Shown here: positions 17,611-26,679 of the stretch, one piece after another
How the letters are laid out: every line of letters starts with the position of its first letter
How positions within the stretch are numbered: the stretch's first letter is position 1
NCBI GenBank assembly: GCA_904420555.1
Contig: CAJFVO010000003.1
Span: 1-64,000 of the forward strand
Direction of reading: 5' to 3'
Length of the DNA stretch: 64,000 bases
Source of the DNA: Candidatus Heritagella intestinalis
GTDB taxonomy: Bacteria > Bacillota > Clostridia > Oscillospirales > Acutalibacteraceae
Program-made: the position numbers and the translations under genes
The notes under the pieces: generated by a model
What the model saw: the letters and a program-made list of their open reading frames with translations, nothing else
Databases searched by the model: none
Told to the model about the DNA's origin: nothing

Positions 17611-17656
17611 GGGCCGGAAAGGAAGGGTTTCCCTTCCCTGCCGGCCCCAATTTTTG
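17611..17656 (+). terminator. Terminator of the 17228 gene
   Basis: GGGCCGG pairs with CCGGCCC and an inner GGAAGGG pairs with CCCTTCC around TTT; AATTTTTG follows. Confidence 0.8.
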
Positions 17657-17667
17657 CCTCAAATAAA

Positions 17668-17718
17668 AAACAGCCATTCTGGCTACCTCTCTCATAGGGA
17701 GTCAGGATGGCTGTTTTG
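17668..17718 (-). terminator. Bidirectional hairpin terminator
   Basis: AAAACAGCCAT and ATGGCTGTTTT are perfect inverted arms of a long stem between convergent genes. It probably serves the minus-strand AI-2E family gene and backs up the plus-strand terminator just upstream. Confidence 0.75.
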
Positions 17719-17721
17719 TCA

Positions 17722-19167
17722 TTATGGATTCTTTTCCTTGGGCTCGTCCTCCTCTTCCCCAGGGGAGTCGGTATCCTCCGGCGTATCCGGTTCGTTTTCT
17801 TGGGAAGGTTCTGATGATTCAGGCTTGTGGAGGGTGTTTTGGGTCTTTTCCAGGAGCTTTGCCAACCGAGCGCGTTTTTTCCGCTTGCGGCTTTCTTTAA
17901 TGCCTGTGAGAGGGCCGCCGGCCGGCCGGCCCAAAAGCTCTTCTACATTTACGGCTTCATCCAGCTGTTCATCGGTAATGTGGCGTTTTTCCAGACGCCT
18001 TTTCACAGATTGAGTGAACAGGGCATACAGCACCGAAGTGGTGGGAATGCCGATGAGGATGCCGGGGATGCCCATGAGGCCGCTGCAAACCACCACAGCC
18101 AGGAGCACCCAAATGCCCGGCAAGCCGATGGAGGTGCCCACCACCCGGGGATAAATGACGTTGCCTTCAAACTGCTGCAGGAGCAGCAGGAAAATGACAA
18201 ACCACAGGCTGTCCCAGGGGAAGCTGCCCCAAGGGGTGGCCAGGAGCAGGATTAGTGCGCCAGAGATAACACCCAGATAGGCCCCCAGCAGGGGAATCAG
18301 ACTGAATACGCACACCAGAGTGCTGATAAGCAGAGCGTAGGGAAGCTGGATAATACTCATACCCACATAGCAAAGGCAGCCCAAAATTAGGGATTCCGTG
18401 AGCTGGCCCGCCACGAAACCGGAGAAAATCCGGTTGGTAATGGCGCCGATCTCCACCACTCGCCGGGCCCGATGGGCCGGCAGGAAGGCGAAGAGGATCC
18501 GCCGGACCCCCCGGATGAGATGCTCTTTTTTAGAGAGCATGTATACGGAGAAGATCATGCTCATGACCAGGGAGAACATTCCGTTAGCTACCGAAGAAGC
18601 TACCGCGACGGTAGTGGTGTAGAGGTTCCCCATAAAGTCCGTGGCCATCTGGCTGGCCTGGCTAATGACGGTGGACCAGTCGATCTGGAGCAGGTCGATT
18701 TGCTTAGGGTCTACATTGAGCCGTTCCAGCTGCTGGGTTATCCAGGTTTCGGCGCTGCGGAAATAGGTGGGGACGTTTTCAAAAAATTGGCTGAGAGAAT
18801 CAATGAGCTCCGGGATGACAAAAAAGATGACGGCGGTTAAAGCGGCGAATACAGTGAGATAGGATAGGCAAATGCACACCATGCGCCGGCACCGGTTCCA
18901 AATCTTAAAGTTTTTCCGATTCAGAGGGGCAAAGATGTGTTCCTCATACATCTTCAAAATGACATTCAGCACGAAGGCGATGCAGATGCCCAGGAAAAAG
19001 GGAAAAAATACCGACGTCAATGTGTTGAAGACGGCGAAAAGCTGCTGGCTGTTAAAAAGGCCGAAAATTACGGCGATAGCGATGAGAAGGACCAAAACCA
19101 CGCCCCGGAAAATTTTACGGGTAAAACGGGGATTGGTCAAAAGCTCCGTCAGTTTCAAAAAAACCAC
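17722..19167 (-). CDS. AI-2E family (PerM-like) transporter
   Basis: A 481-residue polytopic membrane protein of the AI-2E exporter/PerM family, whose members include small-molecule exporters and sodium/proton antiporters. About seven or eight membrane helices are visible. The family's characteristic segments are present: the soluble excursion after helix 2, the FAFLPAHRARRVVEIG stretch, ILGCLCYVGMSIIQLPYALL, and the signature near LIPLLGAYLG. The C-terminal 90 residues are charged and low complexity (EPSQENEPDTPEDTDSPGEE), longer than usual. The substrate cannot be read from sequence. No neighbouring gene suggests one. Confidence 0.85.
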   Translation of the reverse strand: MVFLKLTELLTNPRFTRKIFRGVVLVLLIAIAVIFGLFNSQQLFAVFNTLTSVFFPFFLGICIAFVLNVILKMYEEHIFAPLNRKNFKIWNRCRRMVCICLSYLTVFAALTAVIFFVIPELIDSLSQFFENVPTYFRSAETWITQQLERLNVDPKQIDLLQIDWSTVISQASQMATDFMGNLYTTTVAVASSVANGMFSLVMSMIFSVYMLSKKEHLIRGVRRILFAFLPAHRARRVVEIGAITNRIFSGFVAGQLTESLILGCLCYVGMSIIQLPYALLISTLVCVFSLIPLLGAYLGVISGALILLLATPWGSFPWDSLWFVIFLLLLQQFEGNVIYPRVVGTSIGLPGIWVLLAVVVCSGLMGIPGILIGIPTTSVLYALFTQSVKRRLEKRHITDEQLDEAVNVEELLGRPAGGPLTGIKESRKRKKRARLAKLLEKTQNTLHKPESSEPSQENEPDTPEDTDSPGEEEDEPKEKNP

Positions 19168-19202
19168 CTGCTTTCTCGGAGTGGTAATAGTTTCTGCTTA
19201 TT

Positions 19203-19231
19203 ATGCTATCCAATTCCCAGCCATTTGTCAA
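19203..19231 (-). promoter_or_regulatory. Possible promoter of the AI-2E family gene
   Basis: On the minus strand TTGACA (19226-19231) is 17 bases from TAGCAT (19203-19208). The -35 is perfect but the -10 is poor. Confidence 0.4.
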
Positions 19232-19346
19232 CGAAGAATCTCCTGCCCAAAGGCCATTTGAGAATTTTGTTGTGGAAGAAGTCCCCTTTTGCCGGAAAAT
19301 CCCGAAAAACAACGACAAAAAATGCTTAGAAACTATACAAAAACTA

Positions 19347-19375
19347 TTTACAAACAAAAGGATTAGCGATATAAT
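19347..19375 (+). promoter_or_regulatory. Promoter of a candidate small RNA
   Basis: TTTACA (19347-19352), 17-base spacer, perfect TATAAT (19370-19375). No protein-coding start follows at a sensible distance; a structured segment and terminator follow instead. Confidence 0.75.
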
Positions 19376-19381
19376 ATAGCT

Positions 19382-19478
19382 AACCTCTTTTAGAGGAAAG
19401 ACCGGCGGCCTAACGAAAAGTGATTTCCTCCTTTATTACCATGGCCTTGGATTTTGTATTTTGGCCGCCGGTTTTTTG
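19382..19478 (+). ncRNA. Candidate structured small RNA of about 97 nt
   Basis: Seven bases after a perfect -10 box, a compact structured segment begins. A 5' hairpin CCTCT-TTT-AGAGG (19384-19396) is followed by a perfect ten-base stem, ACCGGCGGCC (19401-19410) with GGCCGCCGGT (19463-19472), which ends in TTTTTT and so acts as terminator. GAGGAAA (19393-19399) can instead pair with TTTCCTC (19424-19430), which would break the first hairpin. The enclosed sequence contains CCATGG and a 12-codon frame starting at 19441 that has no ribosome site. I do not recognise an Rfam family; a free-standing sRNA is the simplest reading. Confidence 0.6.
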
Positions 19479-19529
19479 AATTTTGCGTACATGTTCTGTT
19501 CTTTTCTTTCTTTTTATTCTCCTAATTAA

Positions 19530-19575
19530 AAAGCCGTAGCGCACCGTAGAGTTTTCTGCGGTGCGCTACGGCTTT
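19530..19575. terminator. Perfect 17-bp inverted repeat
   Basis: AAAGCCGTAGCGCACCG (19530-19546) and its exact complement (19559-19575) flank a 12-base loop. Both orientations carry A/T-rich flanks, so it may terminate read-through from either side. It sits between the candidate sRNA and the malic enzyme promoter. Confidence 0.7.
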
Positions 19576-19693
19576 ACTAGGAACCCATTTTCCAGTTTCC
19601 GGGTAGAGCGGCCGGTTCTGGATTTCCCGGGAAAAATATGCTATACTGAACAAACACAAGAAAAACGAAATGCTGCTGAAAGGGGCGCTGAAA

Positions 19694-20860
<1,167 letters not shown>

Positions 20861-20872
20861 GGAGAGAAACCC

Positions 20873-21574
20873 ATGAAGGAATATTCCGTAGAAGACAGTT
20901 TGCGGGCCTGGGAAGGCAACGCGGAATTCTGGGACGAAACCATGGGGGATGCATCCAACGACTTCCACCGGCAGGTGGTGCGCCCGGGCGTGAACCAGCT
21001 GCTGGCCCCCGGCCCGGAGGATTTTGTCCTGGACATTGCCTGCGGCAATGGGAACTATTCGGCATATCTGGCGGAGCAGGGGGCCCGGGTAGTGGCCTTT
21101 GATTACAGCCCCAAAATGGTATCCCTGGCCAAAAAGCGCCGGGCTGAGTATCGGGACCGGGTGGAATTTCTGGTGGCTGACGCTACCAACCCGGAGCAGC
21201 TCCTGGCGCTCCGGCGGGAGCGCCTCTACACCAAAGCCGTTTCCAATATGGCGGTGATGGATATCGCGGACGTCAGGCCCCTGTTCCAATGCGTCCACGA
21301 TTTGCTGGAAGAAAACGGTGTGTTTGTGTTTGCCACCCAGCATCCCTGTTTTGTCACCCTCACCGACCGGTATCTCACCCCTCACAGCTATCTGGATATT
21401 GCCTTGGAGGGCCAGCCCCTAAAGCAGTGCTACTATCACCGCTCTTTGCAGGATATTTTCCAGCTCTGCTTTTCCAGCGGCTTTGTCATTGACGGCTTTT
21501 TGGAGGAGAGCTTCCGGCAGAAGGAGACCCCTGACGTCATCATTGTCCGGGCCCGGAAAGAGAAAAAACGCTGA
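20873..21574 (+). CDS. Class I SAM-dependent methyltransferase
   Basis: A 233-residue soluble methyltransferase. Motif I is VLDIACGNGNYSAYLA near residue 48, with the acidic residue ending strand 2 in VVAFDYSPKM. Motif IV lies near AVSNMAVMDIADV. The N-terminus AWEGNAEFWDETMGD resembles UbiE/COQ5-like and small-molecule methyltransferases. The substrate is unknown. It lies 13 bases after the malic enzyme stop with AGGAGAG as ribosome site, and a strong terminator follows. Confidence 0.85.
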   Translation: MKEYSVEDSLRAWEGNAEFWDETMGDASNDFHRQVVRPGVNQLLAPGPEDFVLDIACGNGNYSAYLAEQGARVVAFDYSPKMVSLAKKRRAEYRDRVEFLVADATNPEQLLALRRERLYTKAVSNMAVMDIADVRPLFQCVHDLLEENGVFVFATQHPCFVTLTDRYLTPHSYLDIALEGQPLKQCYYHRSLQDIFQLCFSSGFVIDGFLEESFRQKETPDVIIVRARKEKKR

Positions 21575-21581
21575 ACACAAA

Positions 21582-21623
21582 AATGCCCCCGGAGGGAAGC
21601 GGAAAGCTCCTGCCGGGGGCATT
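21582..21623. terminator. Bidirectional terminator
   Basis: AATGCCCCCGG (21582-21592) pairs with CCGGGGGCATT (21613-21623) between the convergent methyltransferase and rubrerythrin genes. Confidence 0.8.
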
Positions 21624-21644
21624 GAATCTTTCAAGATCTCTGGA

Positions 21645-22184
21645 TTAGTAGTTGTTGGCCTTGCGCTCAAAATAGGCCTGGGGATGGCGGCAGGCCGGGC
21701 ATACGGCGGGAGCCGCCTTGCCAACGTGGATATATCCGCAGTTGCGGCAGACCCACACGACTTCTTCGTCACACTTAAAGACGATGTCTTCCTTCAGGTT
21801 GGCCAGCAGCTTGCGGTAGCGCTCCTCGTGGCTCTTTTCCACCTGGGCAATGAGCCGCATGACGGCGGCAATCTCCTTGAAGCCCTCTTCCTCAGCTACC
21901 TCGGCGAACTCCTTGTACATCTCCGTCCACTCATAGTTTTCGCCCTGGGCGGCGTCTTCCAGATTGGTGGCGGTGTCGGGGATTACGCCGTCATGGAGAT
22001 ATTTGAACCAAATCTTGGCGTGTTCCTTCTCGTTGTTGGCGGTCTCCTCAAAAATGGCGGCGATCTGCTCAAAGCCTTCCTTCTTGGCTTTGGATGCATA
22101 ATAGGTGTACTTGTTCCGTGCCTGGGACTCCCCGGCGAATGCGGTCATCAGATTGGCTTCCGTGCGGCTTCCTTTGAATTCCAT
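21645..22184 (-). CDS. Rubrerythrin
   Basis: A 179-residue non-haem iron peroxidase that reduces hydrogen peroxide in anaerobes. The N-terminal ferritin-like four-helix domain has the E-x-x-R and E-x-x-H di-iron ligands ([40 protein letters not shown]). The C-terminal rubredoxin-like domain has CRNCGYIH and CPACRHPQ, the four cysteines that bind one iron. The start [12 protein letters not shown] is chosen because AGGAGG sits eight bases upstream; six further N-terminal codons are open. Its presence supports an obligate anaerobe. Confidence 0.97.
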   Translation of the reverse strand: MEFKGSRTEANLMTAFAGESQARNKYTYYASKAKKEGFEQIAAIFEETANNEKEHAKIWFKYLHDGVIPDTATNLEDAAQGENYEWTEMYKEFAEVAEEEGFKEIAAVMRLIAQVEKSHEERYRKLLANLKEDIVFKCDEEVVWVCRNCGYIHVGKAAPAVCPACRHPQAYFERKANNY

Positions 22185-22333
22185 AACATGTACCTCCTGC
22201 ATTTTTTAGATTTGAATCGGTCAATAAAAAGTATCGCCGTTCCTTATCCCCATTATACAGGATCAAATTGGAAAATGGAAGAGAAAAAATAGAAATAATT
22301 CTTATTTTTTAAGTTTGGAAAGGAAGTGAGCTT

Positions 22334-23098
22334 TTGACGACAAAACTCTGCGGCATCGTAGACGCGATTATCCGCTGTTGTACCGAGAGTTTGGAAGAGG
22401 CCCTGACAGGCGTCTATCTCCACGGCTCCCTGGCCTTTGGCTGTTTCCGTTGGGAGAGTAGCGATATTGATTTTATCGTCGTCGTCCGGAGGCCGCCCAC
22501 TTTGCAGCAAAAAGTGCATTTGATGCAGGGATTGCTGGCAATAGAGGCACAATGCCCGCCCAAAGGAATGGAAATGAGCCTGGTGTTGGAAAAGGATTGC
22601 CGAGAGTTCCGCTACCCCACCCCCTACGCGCTGCATTTTTCGGCTATGTATCGGGAAAAATGCCGGGCAGACGTGGAGAAATTCTGCCGGGAGATGCATG
22701 GAGTGGACCGGGATTTGGCGGCTCATTTTACCGTGATCCGGCAGGTGGGGATTCCCCTGGTTGGCCCTTCTCCCCAACAGGTGTTTGGAGAGGTGCCCGG
22801 CGAAGCATATCGGGACAGTATTTTCCGGGACATTGCCAACGCGGAACAGGAAATTCCTCAGGAGCCCGTGTATCTGGTTTTGAACCTCTGCCGGGTGCTG
22901 GCCTATGAACAAGAGGGCTTAGTTCTTTCCAAAGAAGCCGGCGGCCAATGGGGTGCGGAACATCTTCCCTTCCCGGAAAAGGAAATTGCCGCGGCTGCCC
23001 GGGAAAGCTACCGCAGCGGCGCTCCTTTGAAAATAGAAGATTCTTCCCTGCGTGCCTTTGCAAAAGAGTTGCTAAAGAGGATTGGAAAAACGGAGTAA
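22334..23098 (+). CDS. Aminoglycoside nucleotidyltransferase-like protein (DUF4111)
   Basis: A 254-residue protein resembling the ANT(3'')/ANT(9) group of streptomycin and spectinomycin adenylyltransferases. The nucleotidyltransferase motif G-S-x(n)-D-x-D is present as LHGSLAFGCFRWESSDIDF, with GS at residues 31-32 and Asp44/Asp46. A C-terminal helical DUF4111-like domain follows (about 140-250), with LVLNLCRVLAYEQEGL. Start is TTG after AAGGAAGTGAGC. It is a single gene flanked by unrelated housekeeping genes, so it looks resident rather than mobile. Resistance activity is possible but unproven; many such chromosomal homologues have other or unknown substrates. Confidence 0.8.
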   Translation: MTTKLCGIVDAIIRCCTESLEEALTGVYLHGSLAFGCFRWESSDIDFIVVVRRPPTLQQKVHLMQGLLAIEAQCPPKGMEMSLVLEKDCREFRYPTPYALHFSAMYREKCRADVEKFCREMHGVDRDLAAHFTVIRQVGIPLVGPSPQQVFGEVPGEAYRDSIFRDIANAEQEIPQEPVYLVLNLCRVLAYEQEGLVLSKEAGGQWGAEHLPFPEKEIAAAARESYRSGAPLKIEDSSLRAFAKELLKRIGKTE

Positions 23099-23181
23099 GA
23101 GAGCGGTAACCCCGTTCCTCTTGCGAGATGCGCTCCCGATTTCCCGGGCTGCAAAGATAGCGCGCCGGATGATACCCGAAA

Positions 23182-23215
23182 AAAAGAGGCGCAGGAAACT
23201 TCCTGCACCTCTTTT
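23182..23215. terminator. Terminator after ilvC, bidirectional
   Basis: AAAAGAGG (23182-23189) pairs with CCTCTTTT (23208-23215), with GCAGGAA/TTCCTGC inside. It serves the minus-strand ilv operon and the plus-strand DUF4111 gene. Confidence 0.85.
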
Positions 23216-23230
23216 ATGGTGAAATGAGAA

Positions 23231-24256
<1,026 letters not shown>

Positions 24257-24326
24257 TTATAAAATAAATAATATGTGGAAGCCGGGAGCGGTTCGGGGCC
24301 GCCCGAGGCCGCATAAGCGATAGGGT

Positions 24327-24830
24327 TTAATTTTCCTTGCGCCGGGTGACGGCGGAGCCCTTTTCAATGGCAATGGTGCCGGTGCGCACCACTTCTTTCA
24401 CCCCGTAGGGATGAAGCAGGGTCATCAGGTTGTCCCCCTTGGCGGGGTTCCCGGCAAAGCGTAGGGTCATGGTAGTGGGAGAAACATCCACCACCCGGGC
24501 GTCAAACAAATTGGCCAGCTGCAAAAGCTCGGTGCGCTGCTGGGCGTTGGCGGATACCTTGATGAGATTCAATTCACAGCTGAGGAAATCCCCCGCTGTG
24601 CTCAGGTTTTTCACCTTGATCACGGGAATCACCTTGTTGAGCTGTTTTTCCACCTGCTCTACAATGTGCTCGTCCCCATCCACCACAATGGTCATCCGGG
24701 AAATAGCCGGGTCTTCGGTAACGCCCACAGCCAGGCTGTCAATGTTGAAGCCCCGGCGGGAGAACAGCCCCGCCACTTTGGAGAGGACGCCGGGCTGGTT
24801 TTCCACCAAAACGGAAAGCGTGTATTTCAT
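24327..24830 (-). CDS. ilvN: Acetolactate synthase small (regulatory) subunit
   Basis: A 167-residue regulatory subunit that binds valine and stimulates the large subunit. The N-terminal ACT domain is visible in LSVLVENQPGVLSKVAGLFSRR, with GFNIDSLAVG following, and the C-terminal domain carries ELLQLANLFDARVVDVSP. Length matches the family. It begins 12 bases after the large-subunit stop, so the two subunits are co-translated from one message. Confidence 0.95.
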   Translation of the reverse strand: MKYTLSVLVENQPGVLSKVAGLFSRRGFNIDSLAVGVTEDPAISRMTIVVDGDEHIVEQVEKQLNKVIPVIKVKNLSTAGDFLSCELNLIKVSANAQQRTELLQLANLFDARVVDVSPTTMTLRFAGNPAKGDNLMTLLHPYGVKEVVRTGTIAIEKGSAVTRRKEN

Positions 24831-24842
24831 GGGAAACCCTCC

Positions 24843-26462
24843 TTATATGGTGGGTGTATCCGGGTCTACCCGGCACACCAGCACAAAGGGGCCTTTGTGC
24901 TCCAGCATCTCTTTGGCGTACTCCACTGCCTGACGGTTGTTTTCCGCCAGCCGGGCCGGCAGGCCGTAGGCGGCGCACAGGGCTACAAAGTCCGGGTTGC
25001 CGTCCAGCACGGTGGCTGCGTGGCGATGGCCGTAGAGCCGGTCTTGCAGCTCCCGCACCATGCCCAGCCGGCCGTTCTCCATAATGATGAGCTTAATGTC
25101 CACGCCGGTCTGGCACAGAGTGCCCAGCTCTCCCATGACCATCTGGAAGGAACCGTCCCCGCAGACTGCCACCACTTCCCGGTGGGGTTTGGCCAGCTTG
25201 GCGCCGATGGCCGCCGGCAGGGCGTAGCCCATAGTGCCCAGCCCGCCGGAGGTGAGGAACCGGCCCTCTTTCACGTTGTAGTTCCGGGCGCACCAGATCT
25301 GGTTTTGCCCCACGTCGGCGGCCAGAATGGCGTTGTCGTCCATAAGGCGGGAGAGGCTCCGGATAAAGGAGCGGGGTTCCACTGCGTCCTCCCGGTCCTG
25401 GCCATGGGGCACATAGCTGTTTTTATACTCAATCACCCGCTGCACCCATTCGGGCCGGTCTACCAGCTGGATTTTTTCTGCCAGCTGCCCCAGCACCTGA
25501 CGGATGTCCCCCACAATGGGGATATCCACCGGCATGTTTTTGCCGATTTCCGCCGGGTCAATGTCGATGTGGATGATCTTAGCCTGTTCCGCCACCTGCT
25601 CCGGAGCGGCTACGGCCCGGTCGCCTACCCGTGCGCCGCAGAGGATAATCAGATCCGCCTCATGCATGGCCCGGTTGGCGTAGGAGCGGCCATGGGAACC
25701 GATCATCCCCAAATACCGGTCGCTGTCCATAGGCACCACGCCGATGCCCATCATGGTGGCCACAATGGGGATGCCGCTGTTCCGGGCAAAGGCCTTCATC
25801 TCTTCCCGGGCGCCGGCCAGCACGACGCCGCCGCCGCAGCAGATCAGGGGCCGCTTGGATTCCTCAATGGCCTGGACGGCCTTTTTAATTTGCAGAGCGT
25901 GGCCCTGGGTCCGGGGCTTGTAGCCGATAATCTCGGCTTTTTCCGGATAGGTAAAGGATTCGATTTCCCGCTGCTGCACGTCCACAGGCACGTCAATGAG
26001 TACCGGGCCGGGCCGGCCGGTGGAGGCGATGTGGAAGGCTTCTTTGAAAATCCGGGGCAGCTCTTTGGTGTCCTTTACCAGATAGCTGTGCTTGGTGAAG
26101 GATTCGCAGGCACCGGTGACGTCGGCCTCCTGGAATACATCCCTGCCCAGCAGTTCGGAGTTCACCTGGCCGGTAATGGCCACCATGGGAATGGAATCCA
26201 TATAGGCGGTGGCAATGCCGGTGATGAGGTTGGTGGCCCCGGGGCCGGAGGTGGCGATGCAAACACCGGGCTTGCCGCAGCTCCGGGCGTAGCCGCTGGC
26301 CATGTGGGCGGCGTTTTGCTCTTCCCGCACCAGAACATGGCGGATGGAAGACTGATACAGATAGTCATAAAAGGGGCAGATCACCGCCCCGGGATATCCA
26401 AAGGCGATCTCTACACCTTCTGCCTCCAGGCATTTCACCATAATTTCGGCTCCGCTTATCAA
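24843..26462 (-). CDS. ilvB: Acetolactate synthase large subunit
   Basis: A 539-residue thiamine-diphosphate enzyme condensing pyruvate units. The N-terminal domain opens ISGAEIMVKCLEAEGVEIAFGYPG with the catalytic Glu in VREEQNAAHMASGYARS. The C-terminal domain has the ThDP/Mg motif GDGSFQMVMGELGTL. The AHAS-typical FAD-binding middle domain is present. It is slightly shorter than many homologues, and the start ATG is placed where GGAGGGGGATGC is upstream. It heads the ilvB-ilvN-ilvC operon behind a strong promoter and a palindromic leader. Catabolic acetolactate synthase is unlikely because of the adjacent ilvN and ilvC. Confidence 0.96.
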   Translation of the reverse strand: MISGAEIMVKCLEAEGVEIAFGYPGAVICPFYDYLYQSSIRHVLVREEQNAAHMASGYARSCGKPGVCIATSGPGATNLITGIATAYMDSIPMVAITGQVNSELLGRDVFQEADVTGACESFTKHSYLVKDTKELPRIFKEAFHIASTGRPGPVLIDVPVDVQQREIESFTYPEKAEIIGYKPRTQGHALQIKKAVQAIEESKRPLICCGGGVVLAGAREEMKAFARNSGIPIVATMMGIGVVPMDSDRYLGMIGSHGRSYANRAMHEADLIILCGARVGDRAVAAPEQVAEQAKIIHIDIDPAEIGKNMPVDIPIVGDIRQVLGQLAEKIQLVDRPEWVQRVIEYKNSYVPHGQDREDAVEPRSFIRSLSRLMDDNAILAADVGQNQIWCARNYNVKEGRFLTSGGLGTMGYALPAAIGAKLAKPHREVVAVCGDGSFQMVMGELGTLCQTGVDIKLIIMENGRLGMVRELQDRLYGHRHAATVLDGNPDFVALCAAYGLPARLAENNRQAVEYAKEMLEHKGPFVLVCRVDPDTPTI

Positions 26463-26492
26463 AAAGCATCCCCCTCCTTTTTTGAAATTGCT

Positions 26493-26523
26493 TTCTCAGA
26501 CATCTTTTCACGTTGTCTGAGAA
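26493..26523 (-). promoter_or_regulatory. Inverted repeat in the ilv leader
   Basis: Perfect ten-base arms TTCTCAGACA (26493-26502) and TGTCTGAGAA (26514-26523) flank an 11-base gap between the ilvB promoter and ribosome site. It could be a repressor operator or an mRNA hairpin. No T-box or leader peptide is present. Confidence 0.65.
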
Positions 26524-26537
26524 GCTGGATTGTTTTT

Positions 26538-26566
26538 ATTATATCGGTTTCTACCGGATTCGTCAA
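26538..26566 (-). promoter_or_regulatory. ilv operon promoter
   Basis: On the minus strand TTGACG (26561-26566), 17-base spacer and perfect TATAAT (26538-26543), about 75 bases before the ilvB start. Confidence 0.8.
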
Positions 26567-26612
26567 TAATCCCAGGGAATTTTTCGGCGGCTTTCCGGGG
26601 AAGAATTTGGAA

Positions 26613-26642
26613 AACGCCCCGGCAAATCTCCGCCGGGGCGTT
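26613..26642 (-). terminator. Terminator of the VanW-family gene
   Basis: AACGCCCCGGC pairs with GCCGGGGCGTT; on the minus strand TTTTCC follows. Confidence 0.75.
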
Positions 26643-26679
26643 GGATCAACAGGCTGTCAAATTGAAAATTCGCCGGTCA

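Noticed and set aside
19441-19479. Twelve-codon frame inside the candidate small RNA
   Set aside because: No ribosome site in the sense strand and its end overlaps the terminator stem; more likely chance.
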